Assembly: GCA_964533185.1 (NCBI GenBank)
Contig: CAZHLD010000096.1
Location: 1-7,515, forward strand
Reading direction: 5' to 3'
Length of the DNA: 7,515 nucleotides
DNA from: CAZHLD01 sp964533185
GTDB taxonomy: Bacteria; Acidobacteriota; Terriglobia; Acidiferrales; UBA7541
Of the stretch, positions 1 to 7,286 are shown in pieces. The notes beneath the pieces are model-generated. The model saw nothing but the letters and a program-made list of their open reading frames with translations, did not search any database and was not told the DNA's origin. Made by a program: the position numbers and the translations under genes. Position 1 is the stretch's first letter, and every line of letters starts with the position of its first letter.

Positions 1-366
1 GCTCTGGAGCTCGATGAGAAGTTCGAGAACGGTGCCATCCATAGCTTTCTGATTAGCTACGAAACCTCTCGGCAGGGCGCTACCGGCGACCCCGCCGAGC
101 GCGCGCGCAAGCACTTCGCGCGGGCGGTCGAGCTGAGCGGCGGCCATTCGGCCGGCCCGTACATTGCGCTGGCAGAAGCCGTCTCGGTTGAAAAGCAGGA
201 CCGCGCCGAGTTTGAGAAGCTACTCCAGCGCGCCCTAGCGATTGACCCAGACAAGAAACCGGAGATGAGGCTGGCAAACCTTATCTATCAGCGGCGCGCC
301 CGCTGGCTGTTGGCGCGTGCCGACGAGCTTTTCGCCGAACCCAAACCCGAGGAGCAGAAGCCATGA
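1..366 (+). CDS. tatT: TRAP transporter T-component (TatT family), 3' part
   Basis: Open from base 1 in frame 1 to a TGA at 364-366, giving 121 C-terminal residues; the start lies outside the window. The fragment is all helical, with TPR-like character: a helix ending KHFARAVELS, a second helix with YIALAEAVSV, then FEKLLQRALAIDP and RLANLIYQRRARWLLAR. These stretches match what I know of the TRAP transporter T-component family, whose founder is the Treponema pallidum periplasmic lipoprotein TatT, a TPR protein that associates with its cognate binding protein TatP. In this family the N-terminus usually carries a lipoprotein signal; that part is not visible here. The stop codon overlaps the ATG of the DctP gene (ATGA), as expected for partners made together. 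Function is inferred from family and context: a periplasmic partner of the downstream binding protein, perhaps for ligand hand-over. Confidence 0.85.
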   Translation, partial: ALELDEKFENGAIHSFLISYETSRQGATGDPAERARKHFARAVELSGGHSAGPYIALAEAVSVEKQDRAEFEKLLQRALAIDPDKKPEMRLANLIYQRRARWLLARADELFAEPKPEEQKP

Positions 367-1403
367 GCCAAAACCGAACCGCGATCCGCAGAACCGCAAT
401 TCTGGCCGGGGCGCTCGTCGCCCTGTTCCTGGGAGTGCCGGTGCGGGTTCACGCGCAGGTCCGCGTGCGCCTGGCCACCCCGGCTCCGCAGGGCACCTCC
501 TATCACCAGGCGCTGCAAGCCATGGGGGAGAAGTGGCGCCTTGCGCCGGCGTGCGGCGTCCAGTTGACTATCTACCCCGGCACAACGATGGGCAGCGAGG
601 TGGACATTGTCAGCCGGATGCGCGTCAAGCAGTTGCAGGCGGCGATGCTCACCGTCACCGGGCTTTCGGAGATCGATCCCTCCGTGAGCGCGTTGCAGAA
701 GATGCCGCTGATCTTCCAGTCGCTCGACGAGGTGGACTACGTGCGCGTGAAGCTCGAGCCCATGCTGAACCAGCGGCTGCGCGACAAAGGGTTTGTCGTG
801 CTGTTTTGGGGCGATGCCGGCTGGGCCCGTTTCTTCTCCCGCCATCCCGCTTTGGTGCCCGACGACTTCCGGCGCATGAAGCTCTTCGTCGGCCCCGGGG
901 ACCCCCACCAGATTGACATCATGCGGGCTCTGGGCTTCACCGGCGCTCAACTGGAATGGTCGGACGCGCTCACCGGGCTGAACACGGGCATGGTGGACGC
1001 CGTCCTGACGGCTCCGTTCCACGCCCTGGCGATGCAGTTCCATACCGTCTCCCGCAACATGCTGGAGTTGAACTTTGTTCCCCTGGTCGGTGCAACGGTG
1101 ATCAGCAAGAGGACCTGGGATTCGCTCTCGCCGCCGTGCCAGGAAGTCATCCTCAAGTCGGCCGCAGAGGCCGGAGAGCAGATCAAGGCCCGGGGCCGTG
1201 CCGAGGCCGAGGAGTCCATCGAAGCCATGAAGCGTCGTGGCCTCAAGGTGCATCGGGTCACACCGCAGGCGCAGGCGGAGTGGGACCGCCTCGGCGAGCA
1301 GGTGTACCCACGCATCCGGGGCTCGATCGTGCCCCCTGATGTGTTCGACGAGACGCGCCGGCTGCTGGCAGAGTACCGCGCCTCAAAGCGAACCTCCCGA
1401 TGA
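363..1403 (+). CDS. dctP: TRAP transporter substrate-binding protein, DctP family
   Basis: 346 residues, usual length for a DctP-type periplasmic binding protein. The ATG at 363 overlaps the preceding TGA and has a good ribosome site, GAGGAG at 349-354, eight bases upstream. Residues 1-31 form a signal peptide: basic start (RTAIRR), hydrophobic core (AILAGALVALFLGV), and a likely cut after VHA, so the protein should be periplasmic. The mature part opens with VRLATPAPQGTSYHQA, typical of the family, and contains GDAGWARFFS at about 150-159. Arg156 there sits where DctP proteins carry the arginine that binds a ligand carboxylate; this alignment is by eye. The C-terminal half includes the LNTGMVDAV segment (about 206-214) common in these proteins. 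It captures the substrate and delivers it to the DctQM permease encoded next. The ligand cannot be read from sequence; the T-component neighbour favours the TatP-like subgroup, proposed to bind hydrophobic compounds. Confidence 0.92.
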   Translation: MSQNRTAIRRTAILAGALVALFLGVPVRVHAQVRVRLATPAPQGTSYHQALQAMGEKWRLAPACGVQLTIYPGTTMGSEVDIVSRMRVKQLQAAMLTVTGLSEIDPSVSALQKMPLIFQSLDEVDYVRVKLEPMLNQRLRDKGFVVLFWGDAGWARFFSRHPALVPDDFRRMKLFVGPGDPHQIDIMRALGFTGAQLEWSDALTGLNTGMVDAVLTAPFHALAMQFHTVSRNMLELNFVPLVGATVISKRTWDSLSPPCQEVILKSAAEAGEQIKARGRAEAEESIEAMKRRGLKVHRVTPQAQAEWDRLGEQVYPRIRGSIVPPDVFDETRRLLAEYRASKRTSR

Positions 1404-3259
1404 CCGCCCCTCCCACTCTGGAGATGACCCACCCCCCGGCCAACGCCGGAGCCTCCGGCTGGCGGCAACGACTGGCCCGTGGCGAGAACCTGGTTCTAAC
1501 CTTCATGCTGGCGGCGATGGTTCTTCTGCCGCTGTTGGAAATCCTCCTGCGCAAGGTCTTTCAGACCGGCCTCTCCGGCTCAACGCAGTTCGTCCAGCAT
1601 CTGACCCTGATCGTGGGCATGCTGGGCGGAGCCATCGCCGCCCGCGAGGGCCGCCTGCTCTCGGTCGGCTCGCTCGACATGCTGATTAAGGGCCGCGCGC
1701 GATTGCTGGCCCGCGGGGTGAGCCACTCGGTCGCCGGGGTGGTGGCCGTGTTCCTCGTGGTGGCCACCCTCCAGTTCGTGCAGGCGGAGAAGGGAGCCGG
1801 AAAAACGATGGCCTACGGCATCCCGGCGTGGGTCATCCAGTTGGTCCTGCCAATTGGCTTCGCCCTGGTGGCCATCCGAATCTTCTGGCGCGCCGCCGAG
1901 AAATGGAAATGGCGCGTCGCCGTGATTCTGTTGGCGGGCGTTCTGATCTGGGTCGGTGTGCATCCCCCGCTGCCGCGAGACCAGCTGGTCCTTCCCGCGC
2001 TGGTCCTGCTGCTGGTGGCCACCGCAGTGGGCGGGCCGATCTTTGCGGCCTTGGGTGGGGCGGCGCTGATTCTGTTTTGGGGCGCCGAGGTGCCCATCGC
2101 GGCCATCTCGGTGGACCACTACCGCCTGGTCACCAACGCCACCTTGCCCAGTGTGCCCCTCTTCACTCTGGCCGGCTACCTGCTCGCCGAGGGCGGCGCG
2201 CCGCGGCGATTGATCCGGGTGTTCCAGGCGCTGGTCGGGCAGTTCCGAGGCGGCCCGGCGCTGATGGTGGCTTTCGTATGCGCTTTCTTCACCTCCTTTA
2301 CCGGTGCATCCGGTGTAACGATTCTCGCGCTCGGCGGCTTGCTGATGCCGGTGCTCCTGCAGGCGGGCTACTCGGAAAAAAACGCCCTGGGACTGCTGAC
2401 CGGCACCGGCTCGCTGGGCCTGCTCTTTCCCCCATGTCTGCCGCTGATCTTGTACGCGGTCATAGCCGGCGTGGAAATCAAGGAGATGTTCCTAGGAGGA
2501 TTCCTGCCGGGGATTCTGCTCGTTGCGATGACCGCCGTTTGGGGAATTCGGCAGTCGCCTCCGAGCGCCGAGGCTCGCCAGTCGTTCGACTTTACGGAAG
2601 CGCGGTGCGCCATCTGGGCGGCGAAGTGGGAGCTGCTCATCCCGGTGGTAGCCTTCGCCGGCCTGTTCAGCGGACTGGCGACCGCGGTCGAAGCCGCCGC
2701 GCTGACGGCGTTCTACACCTTTGTTGTCGAGACCTTTGTGCACCGCGACCTGAGTATCCGCCGCGATCTGCCTCGGCTCATGACCGAATGCGGGCTCCTG
2801 GTGGGCGGCGTGCTCCTGATCTTGGGCGTCGCGCTCGGCTTCACCAACTACCTGGTGGACGCGCAAGTGCCGACGCGGATGGTCGAGTGGGTGACCGCTT
2901 CGATCCACTCTCCCTTGGTGTTCCTGCTCTTGCTCAACCTGCTGCTGATCCTGGTGGGAGCCTTGATGGACATCTACTCGGCTATCTTCGTCGTCGTGCC
3001 GCTCATCGTGCCCCTCGGCCACGCCTTTGGCATTGACCCGGTGCACCTGGGCGTCATCTTCCTGGCCAATGCCGAGCTGGGTTACTTGATGCCTCCCGTT
3101 GGTGAGAACCTGTTCTTGGCATCCTACCGGTTCGGCAAGCCGGTGTCAGAAGTGTTTCGCGCCGTTATCCCGATGATGGTCGTGTTTTTAATTGCCACCC
3201 TGCTGGTGACGTATGTCCCTGCGCTCACCACTACTCTGCCCCGGTGGGTCAGCCGGTGA
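1400..3259 (+). CDS. dctQM: TRAP transporter permease, fused DctQ-DctM
   Basis: 619-residue inner-membrane protein joining both TRAP membrane subunits. Residues 1 to about 170 are the small DctQ part with four hydrophobic helices (about 31-50, 62-82, 107-128, 141-163). From about 172 onward is the large DctM part with many membrane segments. DctM hallmarks are FFTSFTGASGVT (about 296-307), the re-entrant motif LLFPPCLPLILYAV (341-354) and its second-half counterpart GYLMPPVGENLF (561-572). Family members use an ion gradient, usually sodium, to drive uptake of the ligand delivered by the binding protein. The ATG overlaps the dctP stop (ATGA) and no purine-rich ribosome site precedes it (AACCTCCCG), so translation probably depends on ribosomes finishing dctP. 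The first PP motif reads PPC where I would expect PPS (Cys346). Fusion of Q and M is a known arrangement. Confidence 0.93.
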   Translation: MTAPPTLEMTHPPANAGASGWRQRLARGENLVLTFMLAAMVLLPLLEILLRKVFQTGLSGSTQFVQHLTLIVGMLGGAIAAREGRLLSVGSLDMLIKGRARLLARGVSHSVAGVVAVFLVVATLQFVQAEKGAGKTMAYGIPAWVIQLVLPIGFALVAIRIFWRAAEKWKWRVAVILLAGVLIWVGVHPPLPRDQLVLPALVLLLVATAVGGPIFAALGGAALILFWGAEVPIAAISVDHYRLVTNATLPSVPLFTLAGYLLAEGGAPRRLIRVFQALVGQFRGGPALMVAFVCAFFTSFTGASGVTILALGGLLMPVLLQAGYSEKNALGLLTGTGSLGLLFPPCLPLILYAVIAGVEIKEMFLGGFLPGILLVAMTAVWGIRQSPPSAEARQSFDFTEARCAIWAAKWELLIPVVAFAGLFSGLATAVEAAALTAFYTFVVETFVHRDLSIRRDLPRLMTECGLLVGGVLLILGVALGFTNYLVDAQVPTRMVEWVTASIHSPLVFLLLLNLLLILVGALMDIYSAIFVVVPLIVPLGHAFGIDPVHLGVIFLANAELGYLMPPVGENLFLASYRFGKPVSEVFRAVIPMMVVFLIATLLVTYVPALTTTLPRWVSR

Positions 3260-3546
3260 GAAAAGTTGAGCCTGGTTGGAGGTACGTGGACAGGTTGCGC
3301 CTGAATGCAGCAAGAGAGCTCCGGGACTCCAGTGGTAGGATTGCGCTTGTTGGAAGAAGTACAAGGGAGGACCACGAGCCTCCGCGAGAAGCTTGTCCTG
3401 TCCTAGACCGGCGAGAGGAGGTACCCGGCAGCGGGCAGAACAGTAGCAGGTCTCCGAGCGCTTTTCATGGATCGAGGCACCACAGCAATGACACGAACGA
3501 GCGTCAGCTAGCTTGCGGTAGAGGCTGTAGTCACGCGGACGGTAGA
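3260..3546. other. Convergent intergenic gap without an intact gene
   Basis: These 287 bases separate the stop of the TRAP permease from the stop of the yyaL-like gene on the other strand. Forward and reverse frames through it give low-complexity, Arg/Gly/Pro-rich translations with no family resemblance, except the short zinc-ribbon-like stretch listed separately. A nested inverted repeat is present: ACAAG (3361-3365) with CTTGT (3392-3396) outside, GGAGG (3366-3370) with CCTCC (3379-3383) inside, but it has an eight-base unpaired side and no T-tract. I therefore see no convincing intrinsic terminator for either operon; Rho-dependent termination is possible. Confidence 0.6.
3428..3493 (-). 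pseudogene. Zinc-ribbon-like remnant (CxxCG...YCSxxC)
   Basis: On the minus strand, 22 codons read C-x2-C-G-x2-I, then K-R-S, then Y-C-S-x2-C, followed by R. This is the four-cysteine layout of many small bacterial zinc ribbons: two pairs of metal ligands, with Arg-Ser between them and Tyr-Cys-Ser before the last pair. The residues just upstream (RDYSLYRKLADARS) also look protein-like, but everything downstream looks random. The frame is open from 3931 to 3188, yet between the motif and the end of the yyaL-like gene I find no ATG, GTG or TTG; the nearest in-frame candidate is a TTG inside yyaL near 3645, with unlikely sequence between. It is best described as a decayed or truncated gene piece, and chance is possible. 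No function is assigned. Confidence 0.3.
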
Positions 3547-5655
3547 CTAATCCGCGGCGGCGCCGGAGGCGGCCGGGGCAAGCAGGGAGCGGAGAGTCTC
3601 CGGGTCGGCGGTGGGTGGCTGGCAGGCCGTCCCAGTACAAACAAATGCTTGTGGCGCGTCGGGCCGTAGACCGGGCAGGATTTCCTTTAGCGCGGGTGAC
3701 AGAGCATCGGCAGGAGTTTCCGGCGTGAGCCGCAACAGCGCTTTGCCGAAGCGATAGACGCCCGCAGCGGCTTCCTCGAGCGCGCGGGCCTGTGGGTCTT
3801 CGGCACGACCCGTGATGACCACCTGAAGCGGGTGGCGCGCGTGCAGCGTGGCCGCAAGACCATACGTGGCGGCGAAAAGTCCATACTGCGGCGCGATGCC
3901 CGCAAAAGCTTCCAGCGTGATTTCGGCCCATTGGCGATACTGCGATTTGCCGGTGAAGGCGGCCAGGCGCTCGAGCACCATGGCCGCGACGCTGTTGCCA
4001 CCGGGCGTGGGAGAATCCTGCAAAGGTTTGCGGCGGACGTCGAGCCCGCCCATGGGCGCGGCATCGGTGGCCCGGTCGAAGAAGCCGCCGCGCTCGGAAT
4101 CGCCATACTTCGCAATGGCGAGATCGATGGCGCGCCCGGTAGCGCGGAAGTAGCGCTGGTCGAGCGTGGCCTCGAAAGCATCGAGCAGCGCCGCGGCGGT
4201 GAACACCTGGTCGTCGAGCGACCCATCAAGCCATGCGCCTCCCACGCGGTGGGCAAAGCCCTTCACTTCGCTCCATGCCTCATCCAAGATGCGGTCGAGT
4301 GTCTTCAGTGCAAAGCCGCGGCAATCAGCGCGGCCGAGCACGCGCCCGGCATCGAGAAACGCAGAGCAGAACATCGCGTTCCATGAGACGTAGAGCGTGG
4401 TGTCCACAACGGGCGTCGGACGCGCGCGCCGAGCAGCCAGCATTTTTCCTTTTGCGCGGGCGATGATCAGACGCACGTCGGCTTCGCTGAGCCGCAGTTG
4501 CCGGGCGATCTCCTCCGGCTCGCGCGCAACCCAGAGAACGTTTTTCGCCGGGTTGTGGTGCATCTCGCCGTGGGCTTCGACGTCGTAATACAGCTCGATC
4601 ACGCTTGATTCTTCCGCCGAGAGCACGGCGCGCAGCTCATCGAGCGTCCAGGTGAAGTAATCGCCGTCGTCTTCGAGCGAGTAGTCGGCGTCCTGGCTGG
4701 CGAAGAAGCCGCCGCGGGCCTGGTCGGAAAGCGTCTCGGTGACCCAGGCAACGATTCCCTCGGCTGTTTCGCGGAAGAGCGGCTTGCGCGTGACCTGGTA
4801 GGCGTGAAGGTAGTTGCGGAGCAGCTCGGAATTGTCGTAGCTCATTTTCTCGAAGTGGGGCACGAGCCAGCGCTCGTCCACCGAGTAGCGATGGAAGCCG
4901 CCGGCCAGGTGATCATAGACGCCGCCGCGGGCCATTTTCTCGAGTGTGGTTTCGACGATGGACAGCAGGTTTGGCTCGCGCGTGGACTGGTAGCGCTCGA
5001 GGAGCAGATCAATCGCCGCGGCGTGGGGGAACTTGGGCGAGCGGCCGAAGCCGCCGTTGCGCGGATCGAAGAGGCCGGTGATGGACTTAATCTGATCTTC
5101 AACGATGCGCGTGTCGAGCGACGCGCGCGCGCCTGCAAACGTTTCCGCCTGAGCCACGGCTTCGGCCAGTGCGCCGGCGGCCTTTTCGACTTCGGCGCGG
5201 CGGTTGCGGAAAGAGTCTGAGACGGCGGCCAGGATGCGCTTGAAACCGGGGCGGCCCATGGCGTCTTCGGGCGGGAAGTAGGTGCCGCCGAAGAAGGGTT
5301 TTCCTTCGGGCGTAAGAAAGCCGGTGAGCGGCCAGCCGCCCTGTCCGGAAATGGCGCTGATGGCCGACTGGTAGCGCGCGTCGACGTCGGGGCGCTCGTC
5401 GCGGTCCACCTTGACGGGGATGTAAAGCTGGTTGATGAGCGCGGCGATCTCGGGGTTCTCGTAGCTTTCGCGGTCGATGACGTGGCACCAGTGGCACCAG
5501 ACGGCGCCGATATCGAGCAGGATGGGCTTGTCTTCGGCGCGGGCGCGGGCGAAGGCTTCTTCGCCCCACTCGTGCCAGGCGACGGGCTGATGGGCGGCCG
5601 AGCGGAGATACGGGCTGGCGGAATTGGTCAGGCGGTTCGCGGGTTGGTCGGTCAC
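3547..5655 (-). CDS. yyaL: YyaL/SSP411-family thioredoxin-domain protein (DUF255)
   Basis: 702 residues from the GTG at 5655, close to the family's usual size of about 650-720. Residues 12 to about 165 are the DUF255 thioredoxin-like domain: SPYLRSAAHQPVAWHEWG, then WCHWCHV with the CxxC pair Cys54/Cys57, then KVDRDERPDVDARY and GQGGWPL. From about 190 to the end is an (alpha/alpha)6-barrel-like domain related to N-acylglucosamine 2-epimerases and six-hairpin glycosidases. Its conserved stretches are GGFGRSPKFPHA (201-212), GGVYDHLAGGFHRYSVD (244-260) and VPHFEKMSYDN (265-275). Relatives include Bacillus YyaL and the mammalian spermatogenesis protein SPATA20. The reaction is not established; a redox role for the CxxC is likely but unproven. 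No signal peptide is seen, so it is probably cytoplasmic. It is the last gene of the minus-strand unit, 71 bases after the DUF2203 stop. Confidence 0.92.
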   Translation of the reverse strand: MTDQPANRLTNSASPYLRSAAHQPVAWHEWGEEAFARARAEDKPILLDIGAVWCHWCHVIDRESYENPEIAALINQLYIPVKVDRDERPDVDARYQSAISAISGQGGWPLTGFLTPEGKPFFGGTYFPPEDAMGRPGFKRILAAVSDSFRNRRAEVEKAAGALAEAVAQAETFAGARASLDTRIVEDQIKSITGLFDPRNGGFGRSPKFPHAAAIDLLLERYQSTREPNLLSIVETTLEKMARGGVYDHLAGGFHRYSVDERWLVPHFEKMSYDNSELLRNYLHAYQVTRKPLFRETAEGIVAWVTETLSDQARGGFFASQDADYSLEDDGDYFTWTLDELRAVLSAEESSVIELYYDVEAHGEMHHNPAKNVLWVAREPEEIARQLRLSEADVRLIIARAKGKMLAARRARPTPVVDTTLYVSWNAMFCSAFLDAGRVLGRADCRGFALKTLDRILDEAWSEVKGFAHRVGGAWLDGSLDDQVFTAAALLDAFEATLDQRYFRATGRAIDLAIAKYGDSERGGFFDRATDAAPMGGLDVRRKPLQDSPTPGGNSVAAMVLERLAAFTGKSQYRQWAEITLEAFAGIAPQYGLFAATYGLAATLHARHPLQVVITGRAEDPQARALEEAAAGVYRFGKALLRLTPETPADALSPALKEILPGLRPDAPQAFVCTGTACQPPTADPETLRSLLAPAASGAAAD

Positions 5656-5666
5656 GATGCGTCCTC
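5653..5666 (-). promoter_or_regulatory. Ribosome binding site and GTG start of the yyaL-like gene
   Basis: Reading the minus strand, GAGGA (5666-5662) stands six bases before GTG (5655-5653). This decides the start: a longer reading from a TTG at 5703 would add 16 residues with no family resemblance (CAGRPCARHSF...), while the protein begun at GTG reaches the conserved SPYL segment after 13 residues, as is usual. Confidence 0.75.
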
Positions 5667-5726
5667 GAAAAGAGTGGCGGGCGCAGGGCCTGCCGGCACA
5701 CAAACCGGAGGCGTGAAAGCTCGCCG

Positions 5727-6179
5727 CTACTGAATCGGATTACCCGGGCCGGGGTCGCGCGGGTCAAGCGGCTTGCGGCCGGCGATCCCCTCGTCCTGCC
5801 GGTGGTAGAAGCGGATGCGGTCTTCACCCAGCCGCCAGCAGAGATAGACTTCCTCGTTTTCGAGGATGGCGGGGAAATCGAGCAGGCCGACGTCGAGGTC
5901 TTTCACCACGCAGCCGGTCGATTCGATACGCTCGAGAGCCGATTTCACGCCGGCAACCACGCGGTCGTGCTCCGTGCGAAGTTTCGCGGCTTTTTCATAG
6001 GAGACGATCACGCCGCCCATCATCATGATGCGGCTGGCGATGCCGCCCAGGCTTTCTTCGAGCTCGGTCATGCGCTTGCGGCCGTTCATGGCCTCGATCA
6101 GGACGGGCTCGAGCTCGCGGCGGGTGCGCTCCGCTTCGGAGAGGGTGAAGAGCTTCGGTTCGTTTTGTTCGTCGGCCAT
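5727..6179 (-). CDS. DUF2203 family protein
   Basis: 150 residues, ATG at 6179, stop TAG at 5729-5727. It opens with KLFTLSEAERTRRELEPVL (about 9-27), the typical beginning of DUF2203 proteins. A long helical, probably coiled-coil middle follows (about 28-88). The conserved C-terminal signature is VVKDLDVGLLDFPA (91-104), EVYLCWRLGEDRIRFYH (110-126) and DEGIAGRKPL (129-138). The last dozen residues (DPRDPGPGNPIQ) look like a disordered tail. No signal peptide or membrane segment is present. The family's biochemical role is unknown to me. The gene lies 54 bases after moaA and 71 bases before the yyaL-like gene on the same strand, suggesting co-transcription. The ribosome site is weak (AGAAG about 11 bases upstream), within an unusually purine-rich leader. 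Confidence 0.88.
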   Translation of the reverse strand: MADEQNEPKLFTLSEAERTRRELEPVLIEAMNGRKRMTELEESLGGIASRIMMMGGVIVSYEKAAKLRTEHDRVVAGVKSALERIESTGCVVKDLDVGLLDFPAILENEEVYLCWRLGEDRIRFYHRQDEGIAGRKPLDPRDPGPGNPIQ

Positions 6180-6198
6180 CGGCGGTGAACTTCTATTC

Positions 6199-6221
6199 TC
6201 TCTTTTCTGATTTCTCTTTTC
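6199..6221 (-). repeat. Purine-rich tandem in the moaA-DUF2203 spacer
   Basis: Read on the minus strand, the nonamer GAAAAGAGA occurs twice (6221-6213 and 6207-6199), starting 14 bases apart, inside a run of almost only A and G. This contrasts with the GC-rich surroundings. In the transcript it would be a single-stranded purine-rich stretch just before the DUF2203 start, which could help ribosome loading because the gene has only a weak Shine-Dalgarno. It may also simply be low-complexity spacer. Confidence 0.5.
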
Positions 6222-6233
6222 CAGTCCCTGCGA

Positions 6234-7280
6234 TTAACCGCCGCGCGTGTGCATTTCCAGGTGCGGATCGCGGCGAAGCCCTTCGAGGGGGATGAAGGCG
6301 TGGCGGTCGGGAACCTGCTTGCGAAGCTCGGCGCCGCGGTCGTCGCGCTGCTGCCAGGCGTGCCGAATCAGGGCCTGAATTGCCTCGCGCGAGTCGCCCT
6401 TGCGAAGCGGGCGGCGCAGGTCCAGGCCGCGCGTAGCGTAGAGGCACAAGAACCACAGGCCATCGGAGGTCAGGCGGCTGCGATCGCAGGTGCGGCAGAA
6501 CGGAGTTGTGGTGGAGGCGATGATGCCGAATGTGGTGCCGTCGGGCAGGCAGAAGCGCTGGGCCGGCGCGGAGCCATTCTCCGCCAGCGGCTCGACTCGG
6601 CCGTAACGCTGCGTGAGGGCGGCGAGGATTTCGGCGCGGGTGAAGACCTGGTCCAGCGTCCAACGAGTGGCCCCGGCTACGTCCATGTATTCGAGAAAGC
6701 GCACTTCGATGCCGACCTGTCGGGCGAACTCGAGCAGGTCACAAATTTCGTCGTCGTTGCTGCCGCGGAGGAGAACCGAATCGAGCTTCGTGCCGGTGAA
6801 GCCGGCATCCGCCGCAGCGCGAATCCCTTCCAGGACAGCGGTGAGGTTGTCCCGCCCGGTGAGGGCGCGGAAGCGATCGGGGCGCAGCGTGTCCAAACTG
6901 ATGGTCAGGCGGTGGAGACCCGCTGCGCGCAGAGCCGGGGCGTGCTCGGCCAGCAGGACGCCGTTGGTGGTCAGGGCCAGTTCGTCCAAATCTGGAAGGG
7001 CAGCGAGCATGCGCACCAACTGATGCAGGTCGCGGCGCAGGAGCGGCTCGCCACCGGTCAAGCGGATCTTGCGAACACCCAGGTCGGTGAACAGGCCGGC
7101 CAAATGACAAGTTTCTTCGAAGCTGAGCAGGTCTTCGCGCGGCAGCCAGACGTAGTCTTCCTCAGGCATGCAGTACTGGCAGCGGAGGTTGCAGCGGTCG
7201 GTGACGGATAGGCGCAGGCTGCGCAGGGGCCGGCCGAAGGCGTCGTGGATCACGGGAGACCGGGATGGCAGCGGGTTCAT
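6234..7280 (-). CDS. moaA: GTP 3',8-cyclase MoaA (radical SAM)
   Basis: 348 residues from the ATG at 7280. MoaA performs the first step of molybdenum cofactor synthesis, converting GTP to 3',8-cyclo-7,8-dihydro-GTP, which MoaC turns into cyclic pyranopterin monophosphate. All hallmarks are present: the radical-SAM cluster C-x3-C-x2-C at Cys30, Cys34 and Cys37 (DRCNLRCQYCMP), the SAM-binding GGEP at 76-79 (RLTGGEPLLRRD), TTNG, SLDTL and FLEYMDV. The second [4Fe-4S] cluster motif, C-x2-C-x13-C, is at Cys262, Cys265 and Cys279. The C-terminus ends in Gly-Gly, needed for activity in characterised MoaA/MOCS1A. The protein should be cytosolic and oxygen-sensitive. No other moa/moe gene is in the window. 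An upstream TTG at 7376 in frame is rejected because it falls inside the leader RNA. The chosen ATG lacks a recognisable Shine-Dalgarno (upstream bases GTTCTTCGACCC) and is preceded by a terminator-like hairpin. Confidence 0.96.
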   Translation of the reverse strand: MNPLPSRSPVIHDAFGRPLRSLRLSVTDRCNLRCQYCMPEEDYVWLPREDLLSFEETCHLAGLFTDLGVRKIRLTGGEPLLRRDLHQLVRMLAALPDLDELALTTNGVLLAEHAPALRAAGLHRLTISLDTLRPDRFRALTGRDNLTAVLEGIRAAADAGFTGTKLDSVLLRGSNDDEICDLLEFARQVGIEVRFLEYMDVAGATRWTLDQVFTRAEILAALTQRYGRVEPLAENGSAPAQRFCLPDGTTFGIIASTTTPFCRTCDRSRLTSDGLWFLCLYATRGLDLRRPLRKGDSREAIQALIRHAWQQRDDRGAELRKQVPDRHAFIPLEGLRRDPHLEMHTRGG

Positions 7281-7286
7281 GGGTCG

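Noticed and set aside
288..1253. Long minus-strand open frame (321 codons) antisense to dctP
   Set aside because: It mirrors the well-supported dctP gene; its translation is His/Arg/Gly-rich with no family resemblance, typical of antisense frames in GC-rich DNA.
1828..3036. Plus-strand open frame (402 codons) inside the DctQM gene
   Set aside because: Out-of-frame shadow rich in Arg, Gly, Ala and Pro; the DctQM frame has clear membrane segments and motifs.
3244..3669. Plus-strand open frame (141 codons) across the convergent gap
   Set aside because: GTG start inside the permease end, runs antisense into yyaL, composition is low-complexity Gly/Arg/Ser and no ribosome site is seen.
5656..5726. 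Hairpin in the DUF2203-yyaL spacer (GCAGG/CCTGC) as a terminator
   Set aside because: The loop would be a single base and no proper T-tract follows, so it does not argue against co-transcription.
5099..5827. Minus-strand frame overlapping the yyaL-like 5' end and the DUF2203 3' end
   Set aside because: Arg-rich frameshifted translation crossing two recognisable genes; no motifs.
6249..7211. Plus-strand open frame (320 codons) antisense to moaA
   Set aside because: Antisense of a gene with all MoaA motifs; the translation has no recognisable domain.
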